Positions 1 through 7,703 of a DNA stretch of 45,428 bases are shown here, piece after piece. The DNA lies in the NCBI GenBank assembly GCA_016278415.1, contig JADQBV010000114.1, positions 1-45,428 of the forward strand, in the 5' to 3' direction. The notes below the pieces were generated by a model that saw only the letters and a program-made list of their open reading frames with translations, made no database searches and had not been told where the DNA came from. Source of the stretch: Halanaerobiales bacterium (GTDB taxonomy: Bacteria; Bacillota_F; Halanaerobiia; Halanaerobiales; DTU029). The first letter of the stretch is position 1, and every line of letters begins with the position of its first letter. The position numbers were made by a program, and so were the translations under genes.

Positions 1-490
1 TATAATAACGTATATTAGATATTCCTTTATGAACATCTGATGTTAAGTAATCTCCCCTTCTAATATGTAAACTAAGTGAGTTTTGTGCCGTTATTTTATC
101 TACAGTTATCGCGTTTTTCCCTAGTAAGGGTTCTTTAAACTCAAATTCTTTTCTGATTTTTGCTGTAATTGATTTAAAATATTTTTCGGTCTGCCAGAGC
201 CCTTTATAGTATCTGTCTCCTTTTAAATTCAAAATTTTTTTATCATAATTATATTGCTTTTCCTGAACAAATGTCTTGTTACTATTTTTCAATAATTCTA
301 TTTCCCCCAAAGTTGCTAAATCTGCCTTTATATTAAATACCTTTTCTAATTCAAAGCCATAGTGGCATTTATCCTGTTCATATTTTGTTATATCTAATTT
401 TACATCGGAATAATTCGCTTTTAAATAACAGTAAAAAGCATACTGAAACATTTGATTACCTAAGCCACCGTGGATCCAGACTATCTTCAT
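1..490 (-). CDS. GT11 alpha-1,2-fucosyltransferase (3' end outside window)
   Basis: Reading back from the ATG at 488-490 gives 163 codons that run off the window edge. The N-terminus (MKIVWIHGGLGNQMFQYAF) has the GGLGNQMFQYA signature of glycosyltransferase family 11, and HIRRGDYL near residue 143 is the family's GDP-fucose-binding HxRRGDY motif. Family members are about 290 residues, so roughly 55% is visible. They transfer L-fucose from GDP-fucose to galactose residues of surface glycans; the acceptor cannot be told from sequence. A GGGGG ribosome binding site lies 8 nt before the start. It is the third gene of a minus-strand glycosyltransferase operon, 67 nt after the GT2 gene. Confidence 0.9.
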   Translation of the reverse strand, partial: MKIVWIHGGLGNQMFQYAFYCYLKANYSDVKLDITKYEQDKCHYGFELEKVFNIKADLATLGEIELLKNSNKTFVQEKQYNYDKKILNLKGDRYYKGLWQTEKYFKSITAKIRKEFEFKEPLLGKNAITVDKITAQNSLSLHIRRGDYLTSDVHKGISNIRYY

Positions 491-557
491 ACTAAATACC
501 CCCAAAATGGTAATAACTAACATAAGATATATTTTAAGAAACCTTGACTAACCAATA

Positions 558-1358
558 TTAGATAGTTACATATTCTTCGGGGTTAATTATATCTGTAATA
601 GGAATACCAAATTTAGCATACTCCCTATCTTCCAGTTTATATGTATGGTATTTTTTTTCTGGAATTCTAATACGCAAGTAATTAAAAGGATCTGCAGCAT
701 ACTGTTTAATCCCCCGTTTAAGACATTCATTATTAAAATATACATCTTCTGCTAAATTCACAGACTCGAAACTGACTCTTTCCATGACTTTTCTCTTTAT
801 TAAATGTGTCCCTCCCCAGACCACATGATATCGGTATCCTTTACCAAAATTATACATAATTAGTTTATTTAATCCTTGAAAATATATAAACTGAGAAGCC
901 TTACCTACTACCTCTGCATTAGTAAACAAAAAACAATATGCCAGATCAGTTAAATAATTTGGCCCATAATAGTCATCATCATCAAATTTGGCAATAAAGT
1001 CTCCCCTTGATTGCTTAAATCCATAGTTTATACATTCACCTAGTGAAATAGATTCATCTAATTGATAGATTGATACATTTTCAAATTTATTACTAAAATT
1101 TACCCAATCGTTCTGGTCTAGTTGATTATTATTTAAAATAATAATTAATTCTTTATCGGTATAATCCTGTCTGGAATAGTTTTCAAATATCCTATCACGA
1201 TATATGGTTTTATTGGTCGGAGTTATAATTGAGATTTTCCCCTGAGAGGTGTTCCTTTTATACCGTTGCCTTAATTTATTATGTAAAAGCCATTCCCTGC
1301 GTAATACTACAGGCATAAATCTCTGATATAAACTAAGAACAGATTCTTGTATTCTCAT
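558..1358 (-). CDS. GT2-family glycosyltransferase
   Basis: A 266-residue protein with a GT-A fold nucleotide-sugar domain. The segment KISIITPTNK near residue 41 is the first beta strand of GT2 enzymes, YSRQDYTDKELIIILNN follows, and FDDDDYYGPNYLTDL near residue 124 supplies the DxD-type metal and sugar-nucleotide site. The C-terminal part (EDVYFNNECLKRG) resembles the catalytic-base region of the family. A cytoplasmic or membrane-associated sugar transferase in surface polysaccharide synthesis is inferred; donor and acceptor are not predictable. ATG at 1356-1358 follows GGGAG by 6 nt. It lies 38 nt after the GT4 gene and before the GT11 gene, so co-transcription is likely. Confidence 0.85.
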   Translation of the reverse strand: MRIQESVLSLYQRFMPVVLRREWLLHNKLRQRYKRNTSQGKISIITPTNKTIYRDRIFENYSRQDYTDKELIIILNNNQLDQNDWVNFSNKFENVSIYQLDESISLGECINYGFKQSRGDFIAKFDDDDYYGPNYLTDLAYCFLFTNAEVVGKASQFIYFQGLNKLIMYNFGKGYRYHVVWGGTHLIKRKVMERVSFESVNLAEDVYFNNECLKRGIKQYAADPFNYLRIRIPEKKYHTYKLEDREYAKFGIPITDIINPEEYVTI

Positions 1359-1396
1359 TTTTATCTCCCTTATATAAAAAAATATAAACTGTGAAA

Positions 1397-2497
1397 TTAA
1401 TTTGATACTGATAAATTATCAATTAATTGCTGGTAATGCCTACCCATTTCCTCATCAGTATATTTTTTAGCAAATACTCTATAATTATATTTTCCCATTT
1501 CTTTTCTTAAACCCTGATTATTAATCAATAATGAAATTTTATCACTAAACAACATGGGGTCATAGTCTTCGATAATATAACCACTGATTCCATCTTTTAT
1601 ATCTTTATCAAATTTAACTACTCCCATACTGGTGGTTACAATAGGTAACCCCATTTTTAGTGCTTCAACTAGAGCCAACTGCAAACCCTCTTCATGATAG
1701 GAAGGAAACACAAATATATCAAATATTTGAAGCATATTGGCTACATTACTTGTAAAACCAGTAAATATTATGTTATTTATATTATTATTTTTAATAATTT
1801 CCTTTACCTCTTGATAAAAATCGGGATAACGATTATAATCACCAACAATAACACAATATGTATTTTTATATTTTTTGTTTAATATTGCTGCTATTTCAAT
1901 TAGTCTTTTTATCCCTTTCTCCGGACATATTCTTCCTATGTTTCCTATCACAGTACAGTCTGAGGGTATATTATACTTTTTTTTAACCTCTTCCTTACTA
2001 ATGGTAGGTTTAAATTTATTTTCATTGATTCCGTTCTCAATAACTGACATTTTATCGGTGATATTATTGAAATTTTTTTCCATAAAATTGTAAACATGTT
2101 GGGATACACAAATGATTTTAGAACACTTTAGTAATGCCTTAGTATATAAAGGATTTCCCAGTAACCAGGGATATGGAGCATGCACGATTTCAATTGTTTT
2201 AACACCTTCAGGTAGCAAAAAATGTCCTATATGTATGTAATTACAGAAAACAAATTCAATGTCAAAATTATAGATGGCTTGTTTTATGCTTTTGATTTTT
2301 CCTTTGAGATCATATCCTTTAACATTTATAATTTTAATGTTATTAGCTTTGAATTTTTCCAGTATCGGGCCATAGTTTAGGCTTGCTACAAAAGTATTAT
2401 ATTTCTGCTGTAAGTAACTGGCCAAACTCAAAATAATTTCTTCTGAACCCCCTTCGAAAAGCTCATTACTTAAAAACATTATTCCCTTTTTAGTCAT
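1397..2497 (-). CDS. GT4-family glycosyltransferase
   Basis: A 366-residue GT-B fold transferase of the GT4 (RfaB/PimA-like) family. The N-terminal domain begins MFLSNELFEGGSEEIILSLA, with the glycine-rich acceptor loop (EGGSE). The C-terminal domain has GNIGRICPEKGIKRLIEIA near residue 185, and FPSYHEEGLQLALVEALK near residue 266 carries the E-x7-E motif that binds the donor nucleotide. It probably adds a hexose to a lipid- or polymer-linked glycan at the inner membrane face. It is the first visible gene of the glycosyltransferase operon. The AGGGGG ribosome binding site lies about 7 nt before the ATG. A U-tract hairpin in its leader (2574-2607) may attenuate transcription. Confidence 0.87.
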   Translation of the reverse strand: MTKKGIMFLSNELFEGGSEEIILSLASYLQQKYNTFVASLNYGPILEKFKANNIKIINVKGYDLKGKIKSIKQAIYNFDIEFVFCNYIHIGHFLLPEGVKTIEIVHAPYPWLLGNPLYTKALLKCSKIICVSQHVYNFMEKNFNNITDKMSVIENGINENKFKPTISKEEVKKKYNIPSDCTVIGNIGRICPEKGIKRLIEIAAILNKKYKNTYCVIVGDYNRYPDFYQEVKEIIKNNNINNIIFTGFTSNVANMLQIFDIFVFPSYHEEGLQLALVEALKMGLPIVTTSMGVVKFDKDIKDGISGYIIEDYDPMLFSDKISLLINNQGLRKEMGKYNYRVFAKKYTDEEMGRHYQQLIDNLSVSN

Positions 2498-2570
2498 ATA
2501 GTGGCCCCCTGTATCTATATCTTAAATATTTTACTATATTATAAGCGAGTATTACCCTATATGTGAATAC

Positions 2571-2607
2571 AAAAAAAGGGATCTCTCTAAATAATGAGAA
2601 CCCTTTT
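2571..2607 (-). terminator. Rho-independent terminator or attenuator ahead of the GT operon
   Basis: A 12-bp stem with one A-A mismatch (2574-2585 with 2596-2607) is followed on the minus strand by seven T. It lies 77 nt upstream of the GT4 start and downstream of another complete terminator, so it either backs up that terminator or acts as a leader attenuator for the polysaccharide operon. Confidence 0.6.
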
Positions 2608-2699
2608 ATCCTTATGAACTTTAAGTAACTAGTATCTAATTTAACAATATGATACTCTTTTTATATTTTCGTTAGTTCTTAGTCTTTAAATTATATATA

Positions 2700-2736
2700 A
2701 AAGAAAGTGTAGAGAGACTAAAAATTCCCTCTACAC
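2700..2736 (-). terminator. Terminator of the Eis-like acetyltransferase gene
   Basis: A perfect 8-bp stem GTGTAGAG/CTCTACAC (2707-2714 with 2729-2736) is followed on the minus strand by the T-rich run CTTTCTTTTATA. It lies 38 nt beyond the stop codon of the gene ending at 2774. Confidence 0.7.
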
Positions 2737-2773
2737 CCTGACACTAATCTATATTCATTAACATTTTATATTC

Positions 2774-4009
2774 CTAATAATTCATATACATTTGGGGATC
2801 CATCTTTGGAAAGATTATTTCAACTAATTCCCGATATTGATTACTAACTTGACAATCAGGAAGAAATGTTTGAATCTCCTCCAGTTTATACTGACCTAAA
2901 AATAATTTAATAGCCCCCTGTGAATTCAGTTTAAAATCCCCATTAGCATTCTCCCATTTTCCCTTTGCTATATTAATTTTTCCATTCTTAATTTTAAAGT
3001 TAATAATCTGATGATAATTATTATAATTAAACTCAATTTCCTCAGCAGCATAAATTGAATCTTGCACCCTTTCCTCAAGTACAGGTTTAATACATTTTAG
3101 GAATTGAAATTCATCCAATATTTTAAACTGCCAGGAATAGCTTTTATTTTCTACGACACCAATTGTCTTTAAATAGCTTACAAACTTTGACCTATCTGGT
3201 ACATTTATTGAAAAACTATCTTTATTTTTTTTATTTATAAGTATATTGTCAAAAAGCGTACTAAGAACACCCCTATAAATACCAAAGCTTAAATTATTTG
3301 AGATATCACTAATAACAAGGTTATTCTCACTAATATCAAGGGCAAGATACCCAACAACCTTAGTTCCTCCTACTTTTATTAAATAGTATTCTTTTCTCAT
3401 TGTTTCTGACCTATAGCTGGAAATTTGTGCATTAATAATTCCTCTCTCTTTTACATTACATAAATCTGCACACTTAGAAGATATATTAAAATCATCACTT
3501 ATTATGTCCACATCTTTTGATTCCGCTAACTCTAAAGAAATCTTATTTTCCTTATTGACTCCAAAGTTTTGTCCTTTTACTCTTAATTTATAACCCCCCA
3601 TAGGAACAGCATAATTAAACCCATATCTACGGTAAAAATATGGTATACCCTCTAGCATAACCAAATTATAATTTTTTTTAATACACTCTGCAAAAAACAT
3701 CTCAGTAAGTTTCTTGTTTATTCCTAGTCCACGATACTTTTTACTAGTAGCAGCTACTCCGTACTCAGCTGCCTTTAGTTTGACATGACCATATCTTAAA
3801 GGTATATACAGCAAACTAAGTGTTCCTACTATCTCATTAGTATCTATGTCACGAGCATAAAAATAAACATTATCCTTGGACACAGGGGAACGATAATAGA
3901 AATCATCAATCATCATAGCAACTTCATCATCAAATACTTCCTGGCATAATCTTTTAATTCCATCAATTTCTTGCTTTTCCTGAACTATTCCAAATTCTAT
4001 ATTATTCAA
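2774..4009 (-). CDS. Eis-like GNAT N-acetyltransferase with C-terminal SCP2-like domain
   Basis: A 411-residue protein with the two-GNAT plus sterol-carrier-like layout of the Eis/YP_001051499 family. The first GNAT domain has GVAATSKKYRGLGINKKL near residue 86, holding the acetyl-CoA-binding R/Q-x-x-G-x-G/A signature (RGLGIN), followed by EGIPYFYRRYGFNYAVP, typical of this family. The C-terminal 100 residues (FKIKNGKINIAKG, GAIKLFLGQY) resemble the SCP2-like domain. Members acetylate amines (aminoglycosides, lysines, polyamines); the substrate here is unknown. The start is TTG at 4007-4009, preceded at 8 nt by AAAGGGATG; the ATG at 4018-4020 is out of frame. Single-gene unit with its own terminator. 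Confidence 0.85.
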   Translation of the reverse strand: MNNIEFGIVQEKQEIDGIKRLCQEVFDDEVAMMIDDFYYRSPVSKDNVYFYARDIDTNEIVGTLSLLYIPLRYGHVKLKAAEYGVAATSKKYRGLGINKKLTEMFFAECIKKNYNLVMLEGIPYFYRRYGFNYAVPMGGYKLRVKGQNFGVNKENKISLELAESKDVDIISDDFNISSKCADLCNVKERGIINAQISSYRSETMRKEYYLIKVGGTKVVGYLALDISENNLVISDISNNLSFGIYRGVLSTLFDNILINKKNKDSFSINVPDRSKFVSYLKTIGVVENKSYSWQFKILDEFQFLKCIKPVLEERVQDSIYAAEEIEFNYNNYHQIINFKIKNGKINIAKGKWENANGDFKLNSQGAIKLFLGQYKLEEIQTFLPDCQVSNQYRELVEIIFPKMDPQMYMNY

Positions 4010-4270
4010 TTATTACACATCCCTTTATTTATTATTTTTTCTTTGTCTAACTACAGAATAATACTTATTCTTAGCTTTAATTCTTTAATAAGACACTCTG
4101 CTGGAAAATCGAACTACTCCATCTTACACTCAGTAGCCATTTTATCAATATCATAAAATGTCCCACTAACTCCATTATTATCACTATATCTTCACAAAGA
4201 TCAGTACCACCTTTACTTCGTTTCCAAAATATTGAGTTCTAAAACCTGCAACACTTATTTTTCTATGAAC
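4010..4270. other. Non-coding gap with a possible decayed reading frame
   Basis: No intact gene is seen between the acetyltransferase and the structured region at 4271-4529. On the minus strand a protein-like stretch (SGTFYDIDKMATECKME, then a TAG, then FDFPAECLIKELKLRISII) runs at about 4038-4165, with possible continuation in a shifted frame upstream. This looks like a small gene broken by stops and a frameshift, but I recognise no family. The acetyltransferase ribosome binding site lies at the low end. Confidence 0.3.
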
Positions 4271-4529
4271 AACAAAAAAACCGCAGGTTAATAAACCTAC
4301 GGCATATAATCATTATAATTACTATGAAGGTAAAACAAATCCAATTAGCAGGTAAAATAATCCTACCCTTGAAATAATAATTATCATATATAAAGTGTTT
4401 AATGATTATAGTGTTTATTAACCAGGCCTTTCAAAAAGGGCACACTAATCCTAAGGTACCAACTATGTCTATGTTAGACTTAGACACAGTGAAAGGTTCT
4501 ATTATATTAATTACCTAGCTAAAAACACT
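4271..4529 (-). ncRNA. Candidate structured RNA: two closed domains plus terminator
   Basis: On the minus strand 4529 to 4410 is closed by a 16-bp helix with one bulge (4514-4529 with 4410-4426). Inside are a 6-bp helix (4491-4496 with 4427-4432) that abuts it and a 9-bp hairpin (4481-4489 with 4463-4471). A second domain, 4410 to 4305, is closed by 10-11 bp (4400-4410 with 4305-4315) and abuts a terminator hairpin (4281-4302, T7 tail). Four pairs across these helices are G-U on the minus strand but would be A-C on the plus strand, which fixes the transcribed strand. AAACACT occurs twice (4394-4400, 4410-4416), so the first helix has an alternative partner. A -35-like TTGACA lies at 4595-4600. 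I cannot match it to tmRNA, SRP RNA, 6S or a known riboswitch core; it may be a free-standing RNA or a leader. Confidence 0.5.
4274..4302 (-). terminator. Terminator ending the structured RNA
   Basis: The stem CCGTAGGTT/AACCTGCGG (9 bp with one U-G pair; 4281-4289 with 4294-4302) is followed on the minus strand by seven T (4274-4280). It lies 358 nt past the YcaQ-family stop and 265 nt before the acetyltransferase start, so it belongs to the RNA rather than to either gene. Confidence 0.75.
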
Positions 4530-4660
4530 ACTTTCATAAAAAACACCACTCATTTTATATTTTATAAGCTAAGCTTACCTTAATTTTTCGTATTTGTCAA
4601 CTTTTTTAAAAATTATTAAAATAGAACTAAATACTTTAGTAGATTTTCATTATAGTGTTA

Positions 4661-5842
4661 TCATACTTTAAAAATATTCCTGGAACATATTGTATCTAAA
4701 TCTAAATATTCCTTAAATTTATTCAAGCACATAGAGAGTGCCTCCTTTATTTCATCTGTTACAACTACTTCGTTTTCCCACCACCAATTCTCAATTATCA
4801 ACTCGCTCTTTTCATTATTACAGACTGGCTCACAACGAGCAATAAGTTCATCACGGTAAAGAAAAGGTAAAACATAATAGCCATATTCCCTTTCTTGTAC
4901 AGGTTTATATACTTCCCAAACATACTCAAAGTCAAATAATTCCTTTATTAATTTTCTATCCCATAATAAATTATCGAGAGGAGCTATTAAGGCTGCTTGA
5001 TCACTTACCTGTATTTTATTATCCAAAGCATTTTTTAATAACATTTCTTCTTCAGCAGGTATATATAAAGGGTGTTTTATTTCCTCCACATTTATTTCAA
5101 GAACCTCTTTCTTATCTAATAATCTATCAATTGCATCTATTAATACTTTTTTCTTTAGTCCCATGATTCCCAACCAGGCAGTACTTCCAGATAGAGGCCA
5201 TATCATCCCTATACTACAAATCCTCCTTTTTACATGCCAGTCATAGTAACTATCATCAGTCTCATTAGGGTCTTCAAGGGAAATTATTTCATCTAGAATA
5301 TGTTTTTTACTAAAGTCATATACCTTTCTTGTACCGATTCTATTATGTACTATTAACTCCCCCCAGGAATACATACTATCTAATGCCGCTCGGGCAGCCC
5401 TTGTTGGTGTCCAGGACCAGTCAACTTTCTCATCAAAATCTAAATCCAGGGAAGATATAGCTCCTCTTTTATGTAATAAATCTCGTACAGCAGGCAAAAC
5501 CTCCCTAACACCTTTCTTATTAGAATATCGTTGATATGCTCTTTCACGGTATCTGCTAAAAAAAGGCCAATCCTCTATAGAATATATAGACTGATTCTTA
5601 TCCCAACCATCCAATAGCTTTCGTTCACTATATAACAGTTCTTCGAGCATCTGTTTTCTATAATTCTTCACACGGGATTGTAATACAAGGTGTGGATTTT
5701 CCCCTACTTTGTTTAAAGGATCAAATTGGATACATCCTACCTTTTTAACATAATCTACAATTCCCTGCTTTCTTTTCAAATTCCTGACTGGAAGTAATCC
5801 CTGATATGCTAAGATAAATTGTCGCGCCTGTTTCTTAGTCAA
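4661..5842 (-). CDS. YcaQ/AlkX-family DNA glycosylase (winged-helix, HTH_42)
   Basis: A 393-residue protein of the HTH_42/DUF1006 family, whose characterised members (AlkZ, E. coli YcaQ/AlkX) unhook DNA interstrand crosslinks and alkylated bases. KKQARQFILAYQGLL at the N-terminus and VGCIQFDPLNKVGENPHLVL near residue 35 are family hallmarks; IQFD holds the catalytic Q-x-D motif of the YcaQ branch. GWDKNQSIYSIEDWPFF and the C-terminal RDELIARCEP region also match. Coordinates use the nearest conventional start (TTG 5840-5842), but this has no ribosome binding site in range. AAAGGAG lies 9 nt before an in-frame ATT at 5855-5857, giving the extra N-terminus ISSIY. Monocistronic; function by family. 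Confidence 0.85.
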   Translation of the reverse strand: MTKKQARQFILAYQGLLPVRNLKRKQGIVDYVKKVGCIQFDPLNKVGENPHLVLQSRVKNYRKQMLEELLYSERKLLDGWDKNQSIYSIEDWPFFSRYRERAYQRYSNKKGVREVLPAVRDLLHKRGAISSLDLDFDEKVDWSWTPTRAARAALDSMYSWGELIVHNRIGTRKVYDFSKKHILDEIISLEDPNETDDSYYDWHVKRRICSIGMIWPLSGSTAWLGIMGLKKKVLIDAIDRLLDKKEVLEINVEEIKHPLYIPAEEEMLLKNALDNKIQVSDQAALIAPLDNLLWDRKLIKELFDFEYVWEVYKPVQEREYGYYVLPFLYRDELIARCEPVCNNEKSELIIENWWWENEVVVTDEIKEALSMCLNKFKEYLDLDTICSRNIFKV

Positions 5843-5854
5843 ATATATTGAACT

Positions 5855-5873
5855 AATATCTCACATCTCCTTT
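5855..5873 (-). promoter_or_regulatory. Ribosome binding site pointing to an AUU start
   Basis: The strong Shine-Dalgarno AAAGGAG is followed after 9 nt by ATT (5855-5857), in frame with the glycosylase. The next possible start, TTG at 5842, is 24 nt away. An ATG within the Shine-Dalgarno region is followed at once by TGA in the same frame. AUU starts are rare and known best from infC. Confidence 0.4.
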
Positions 5874-6132
5874 CATTCCGGTCAAAAAATAAGTATTATG
5901 AAATAACTCTAGACTTCATATAATAATCTTTATAAGATACAATCGAACTCTTTTCTATACTTTTATAACCAAAATCTTCCTTTTTAGAGGTCTTGGGATA
6001 AATATCAAGTTTTGTTCTTAACTTTTGTATTTTAACATAGATATCAATGGAATTGATTTTGAAATCGTCTGACAAGTGATAAAAGTCGAATTAACTATAT
6101 TTAAGTAAGGATTTATAGGATATCTAGAAACT

Positions 6133-7026
6133 TTAGAGGCGTTTCTTAATTATTGATGAATCAACATGTTTAATATCCTTAGAACATGTTCGTGCCATTA
6201 CACAGGACAATTCTCCAGTCATTTCTTCTATCTTTTTCTTTACGCCATTGGCCCCTTTCTCGCTAAGAGAATTCATAAGTCCACGACCTACTGAAACTGC
6301 GGTAGCACCAAGTGCCAATGCTTTAAAGGCATCCATACCGCTGGAAATACCACAGTCAACAAAAATAGGTATATTGGAATCTACTATCTTTGCAATTTTA
6401 GGTAATACCATAAGCGGAGGGACTGCAAAGTCTTGAATTCCATGATGATGAGATATAACAATCCCCTTTGCACCTGCTTCAATGCTCCTATAAGTATCTT
6501 GCTCACTAAGTACTCCTTTTATAATAAAGGGTAAAGTTGTTGCTTTTATAAAACTTTTAATTTCATCAAGTGTCTTATTAGACATTGGGGAGCCCATAAC
6601 TGTATCATATTGTCCCTTATTATTAAAAGCATGGTCTATATCCATACCTATAGCCAGAACCCCACACTTTTCAGCATGTTCTATCTTTCTGTAAATTAGA
6701 CTATTATCGGCATAAGGCTTTATTATTTTTATGGTTTTTGCTCCTGTTGCTGTTATAGATTCAAGTTCATCTTCATCACCCATACCTACCCACATTACTG
6801 CATTGGCAGCAACAGCACCCTCTGCCATTTCTGTCATTCCATTTGGGTGACAGCCGTTAAGATGTGATAATGCAGCTGTCATAATAGGCGTAAAGAATGT
6901 CTGACCATAGAGTTCAAGTGTAGTAGATGGTATTACAGAATCAATGTAACGAGTTTCAATTAACAGTGAATCAAAATATTCACGAGTAATTTGATTAGAA
7001 TCTCCTACTTTATCATTGTTTTTCAA
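6133..7026 (-). CDS. Divergent FMN-dependent alpha-hydroxy-acid dehydrogenase family protein
   Basis: A TIM-barrel flavoprotein of about 297 residues related to lactate/glycolate oxidases (FMN_dh). Matching elements: FFTPIMTAALSHL at the N-terminal strand, the FMN-binding lysine in LPFIIKGVLSEQD, the histidine segment IVISHHHGIQDF, and FVDCGISSGMDAFKALALGA with GRGLM for the phosphate. Key residues differ: the usual SNHGGRQ has become SHHHGIQ, losing the substrate-carboxylate arginine, and DGGIRRG has become DCGISSG. Hydroxy-acid oxidation is therefore doubtful and the substrate unknown. The open frame reaches TTG 7074 inside the toxin gene, but AAGGTGG lies 5 nt before TTG 7024-7026, which is preferred. 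It follows the toxin gene by 29 nt and may be co-transcribed. Confidence 0.75.
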   Translation of the reverse strand: MKNNDKVGDSNQITREYFDSLLIETRYIDSVIPSTTLELYGQTFFTPIMTAALSHLNGCHPNGMTEMAEGAVAANAVMWVGMGDEDELESITATGAKTIKIIKPYADNSLIYRKIEHAEKCGVLAIGMDIDHAFNNKGQYDTVMGSPMSNKTLDEIKSFIKATTLPFIIKGVLSEQDTYRSIEAGAKGIVISHHHGIQDFAVPPLMVLPKIAKIVDSNIPIFVDCGISSGMDAFKALALGATAVSVGRGLMNSLSEKGANGVKKKIEEMTGELSCVMARTCSKDIKHVDSSIIKKRL

Positions 7027-7055
7027 TTTATCCACCTTCTTATTTTTATTATTTA

Positions 7056-7370
7056 CTATAATATATTTATCCAATCGCGTCTAGTATATAGTATTCTAAG
7101 AATCGTTACCTTTTTATTTTCTTCATTGATAACATAAAATATAATATAATTATCTATAATTAATTTTCGTATTCCTTGAGCTGCTAATTCATCATCATCA
7201 ACTATAGCATTTCTAAAAGGCATTTCTTCTAATTTAAATATTTCATTAGCTATTTTATCAACTACCTCTACTGCTTTAGTGGCTTCTAACAACTCATTTG
7301 CAATATATCTTCCTATTTTATATAAATCTTTTTCGGCAGGTTTAGTAATTTCAATATTATATCTATCCAT
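7056..7370 (-). CDS. ParE/RelE-superfamily toxin
   Basis: A 104-residue type II toxin. The N-terminus YNIEITKPAEKDLYKIGRYI and the C-terminus VTILRILYTRRDW are characteristic of the ParE/RelE fold (PF05016): an alpha-helical hairpin followed by a beta sheet, with the R-x-L-Y-x-R-R-D/x end. RelE members cleave mRNA at the ribosome and ParE members poison gyrase; the sequence does not decide between them. Its ATG overlaps the antitoxin stop by 8 nt (ATGGATAG), the usual translational coupling. The FMN protein gene lies just downstream. Confidence 0.85.
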   Translation of the reverse strand: MDRYNIEITKPAEKDLYKIGRYIANELLEATKAVEVVDKIANEIFKLEEMPFRNAIVDDDELAAQGIRKLIIDNYIIFYVINEENKKVTILRILYTRRDWINIL

Positions 7371-7629
7371 TTTTTAAACCTTTTTTTACATCTTCTAATG
7401 CCTCAGAAAAAGGCTTAATATCTCCTTTTTCCATTGCATTTGTACCTTCAGCAAGTAGCTTATGCAATTCAAATTTTCCTACCAAACGCTCAAAAGTTTC
7501 AATACTCATCACGGCTAAGTCACCTTTACCATTTTTAGTAATATAGACTGCTTCATTACGTTCATGACACATCTGAGAAACTTCATTATATTTATTCCTT
7601 AAATCAGAACTTGGTCTTATAGTTGGCAT
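7363..7629 (-). CDS. Phd/YefM-family antitoxin
   Basis: An 88-residue antitoxin. MPTIRPSSDLRNKYNEVSQM and EAVYITKNGKGDLAVMSIE are the Phd/YefM DNA-binding domain; the acidic C-terminal third (EGTNAMEKGDIKPFSEALED) is the toxin-binding tail. It would neutralise the downstream ParE/RelE toxin and repress the operon. The open frame extends to 7659, but GGAGGTG lies 7 nt before the ATG at 7627-7629, and the upstream ATG falls in the promoter -10 element, so the shorter start is chosen. Confidence 0.87.
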   Translation of the reverse strand: MPTIRPSSDLRNKYNEVSQMCHERNEAVYITKNGKGDLAVMSIETFERLVGKFELHKLLAEGTNAMEKGDIKPFSEALEDVKKGLKNG

Positions 7630-7638
7630 AAAACACAC

Positions 7639-7688
7639 CTCCATACATATTATATGCATATTATATCATAATATTGATACCAGAACAA
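7639..7688 (-). promoter_or_regulatory. Promoter and likely operator of the toxin-antitoxin operon
   Basis: The -35 TTGTTC (7683-7688), a 17-nt spacer and an extended -10 TGATATAAT (TATAAT at 7660-7665) form a good sigma-A promoter. The -10 lies in a tandem direct repeat, ATATAATATGC then ATATAATATGT, which is a plausible antitoxin-binding operator placed to block polymerase. Confidence 0.7.
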
Positions 7689-7703
7689 AATTTCAGGTGC
7701 TCA

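Noticed and set aside
4201..4215. T-box-like AAAGGTGGTACTGA on the minus strand
   Set aside because: The T-box antiterminator core would read GGTGGAACCGCG or GGTGGTACCGCG; the CGCG part, the specifier stem and a downstream terminator are missing, and no synthetase or amino-acid gene follows.
4305..4529. 6S, SRP RNA or tmRNA
   Set aside because: The two-domain fold lacks the single long 6S hairpin with central bubble, the SRP GGAA/AGCAG core and the tmRNA tRNA-like ends.
5896..6090. Open minus-strand frame of about 64 codons
   Set aside because: It has no start codon with a ribosome binding site and no recognisable family, so it may be chance in AT-rich DNA.
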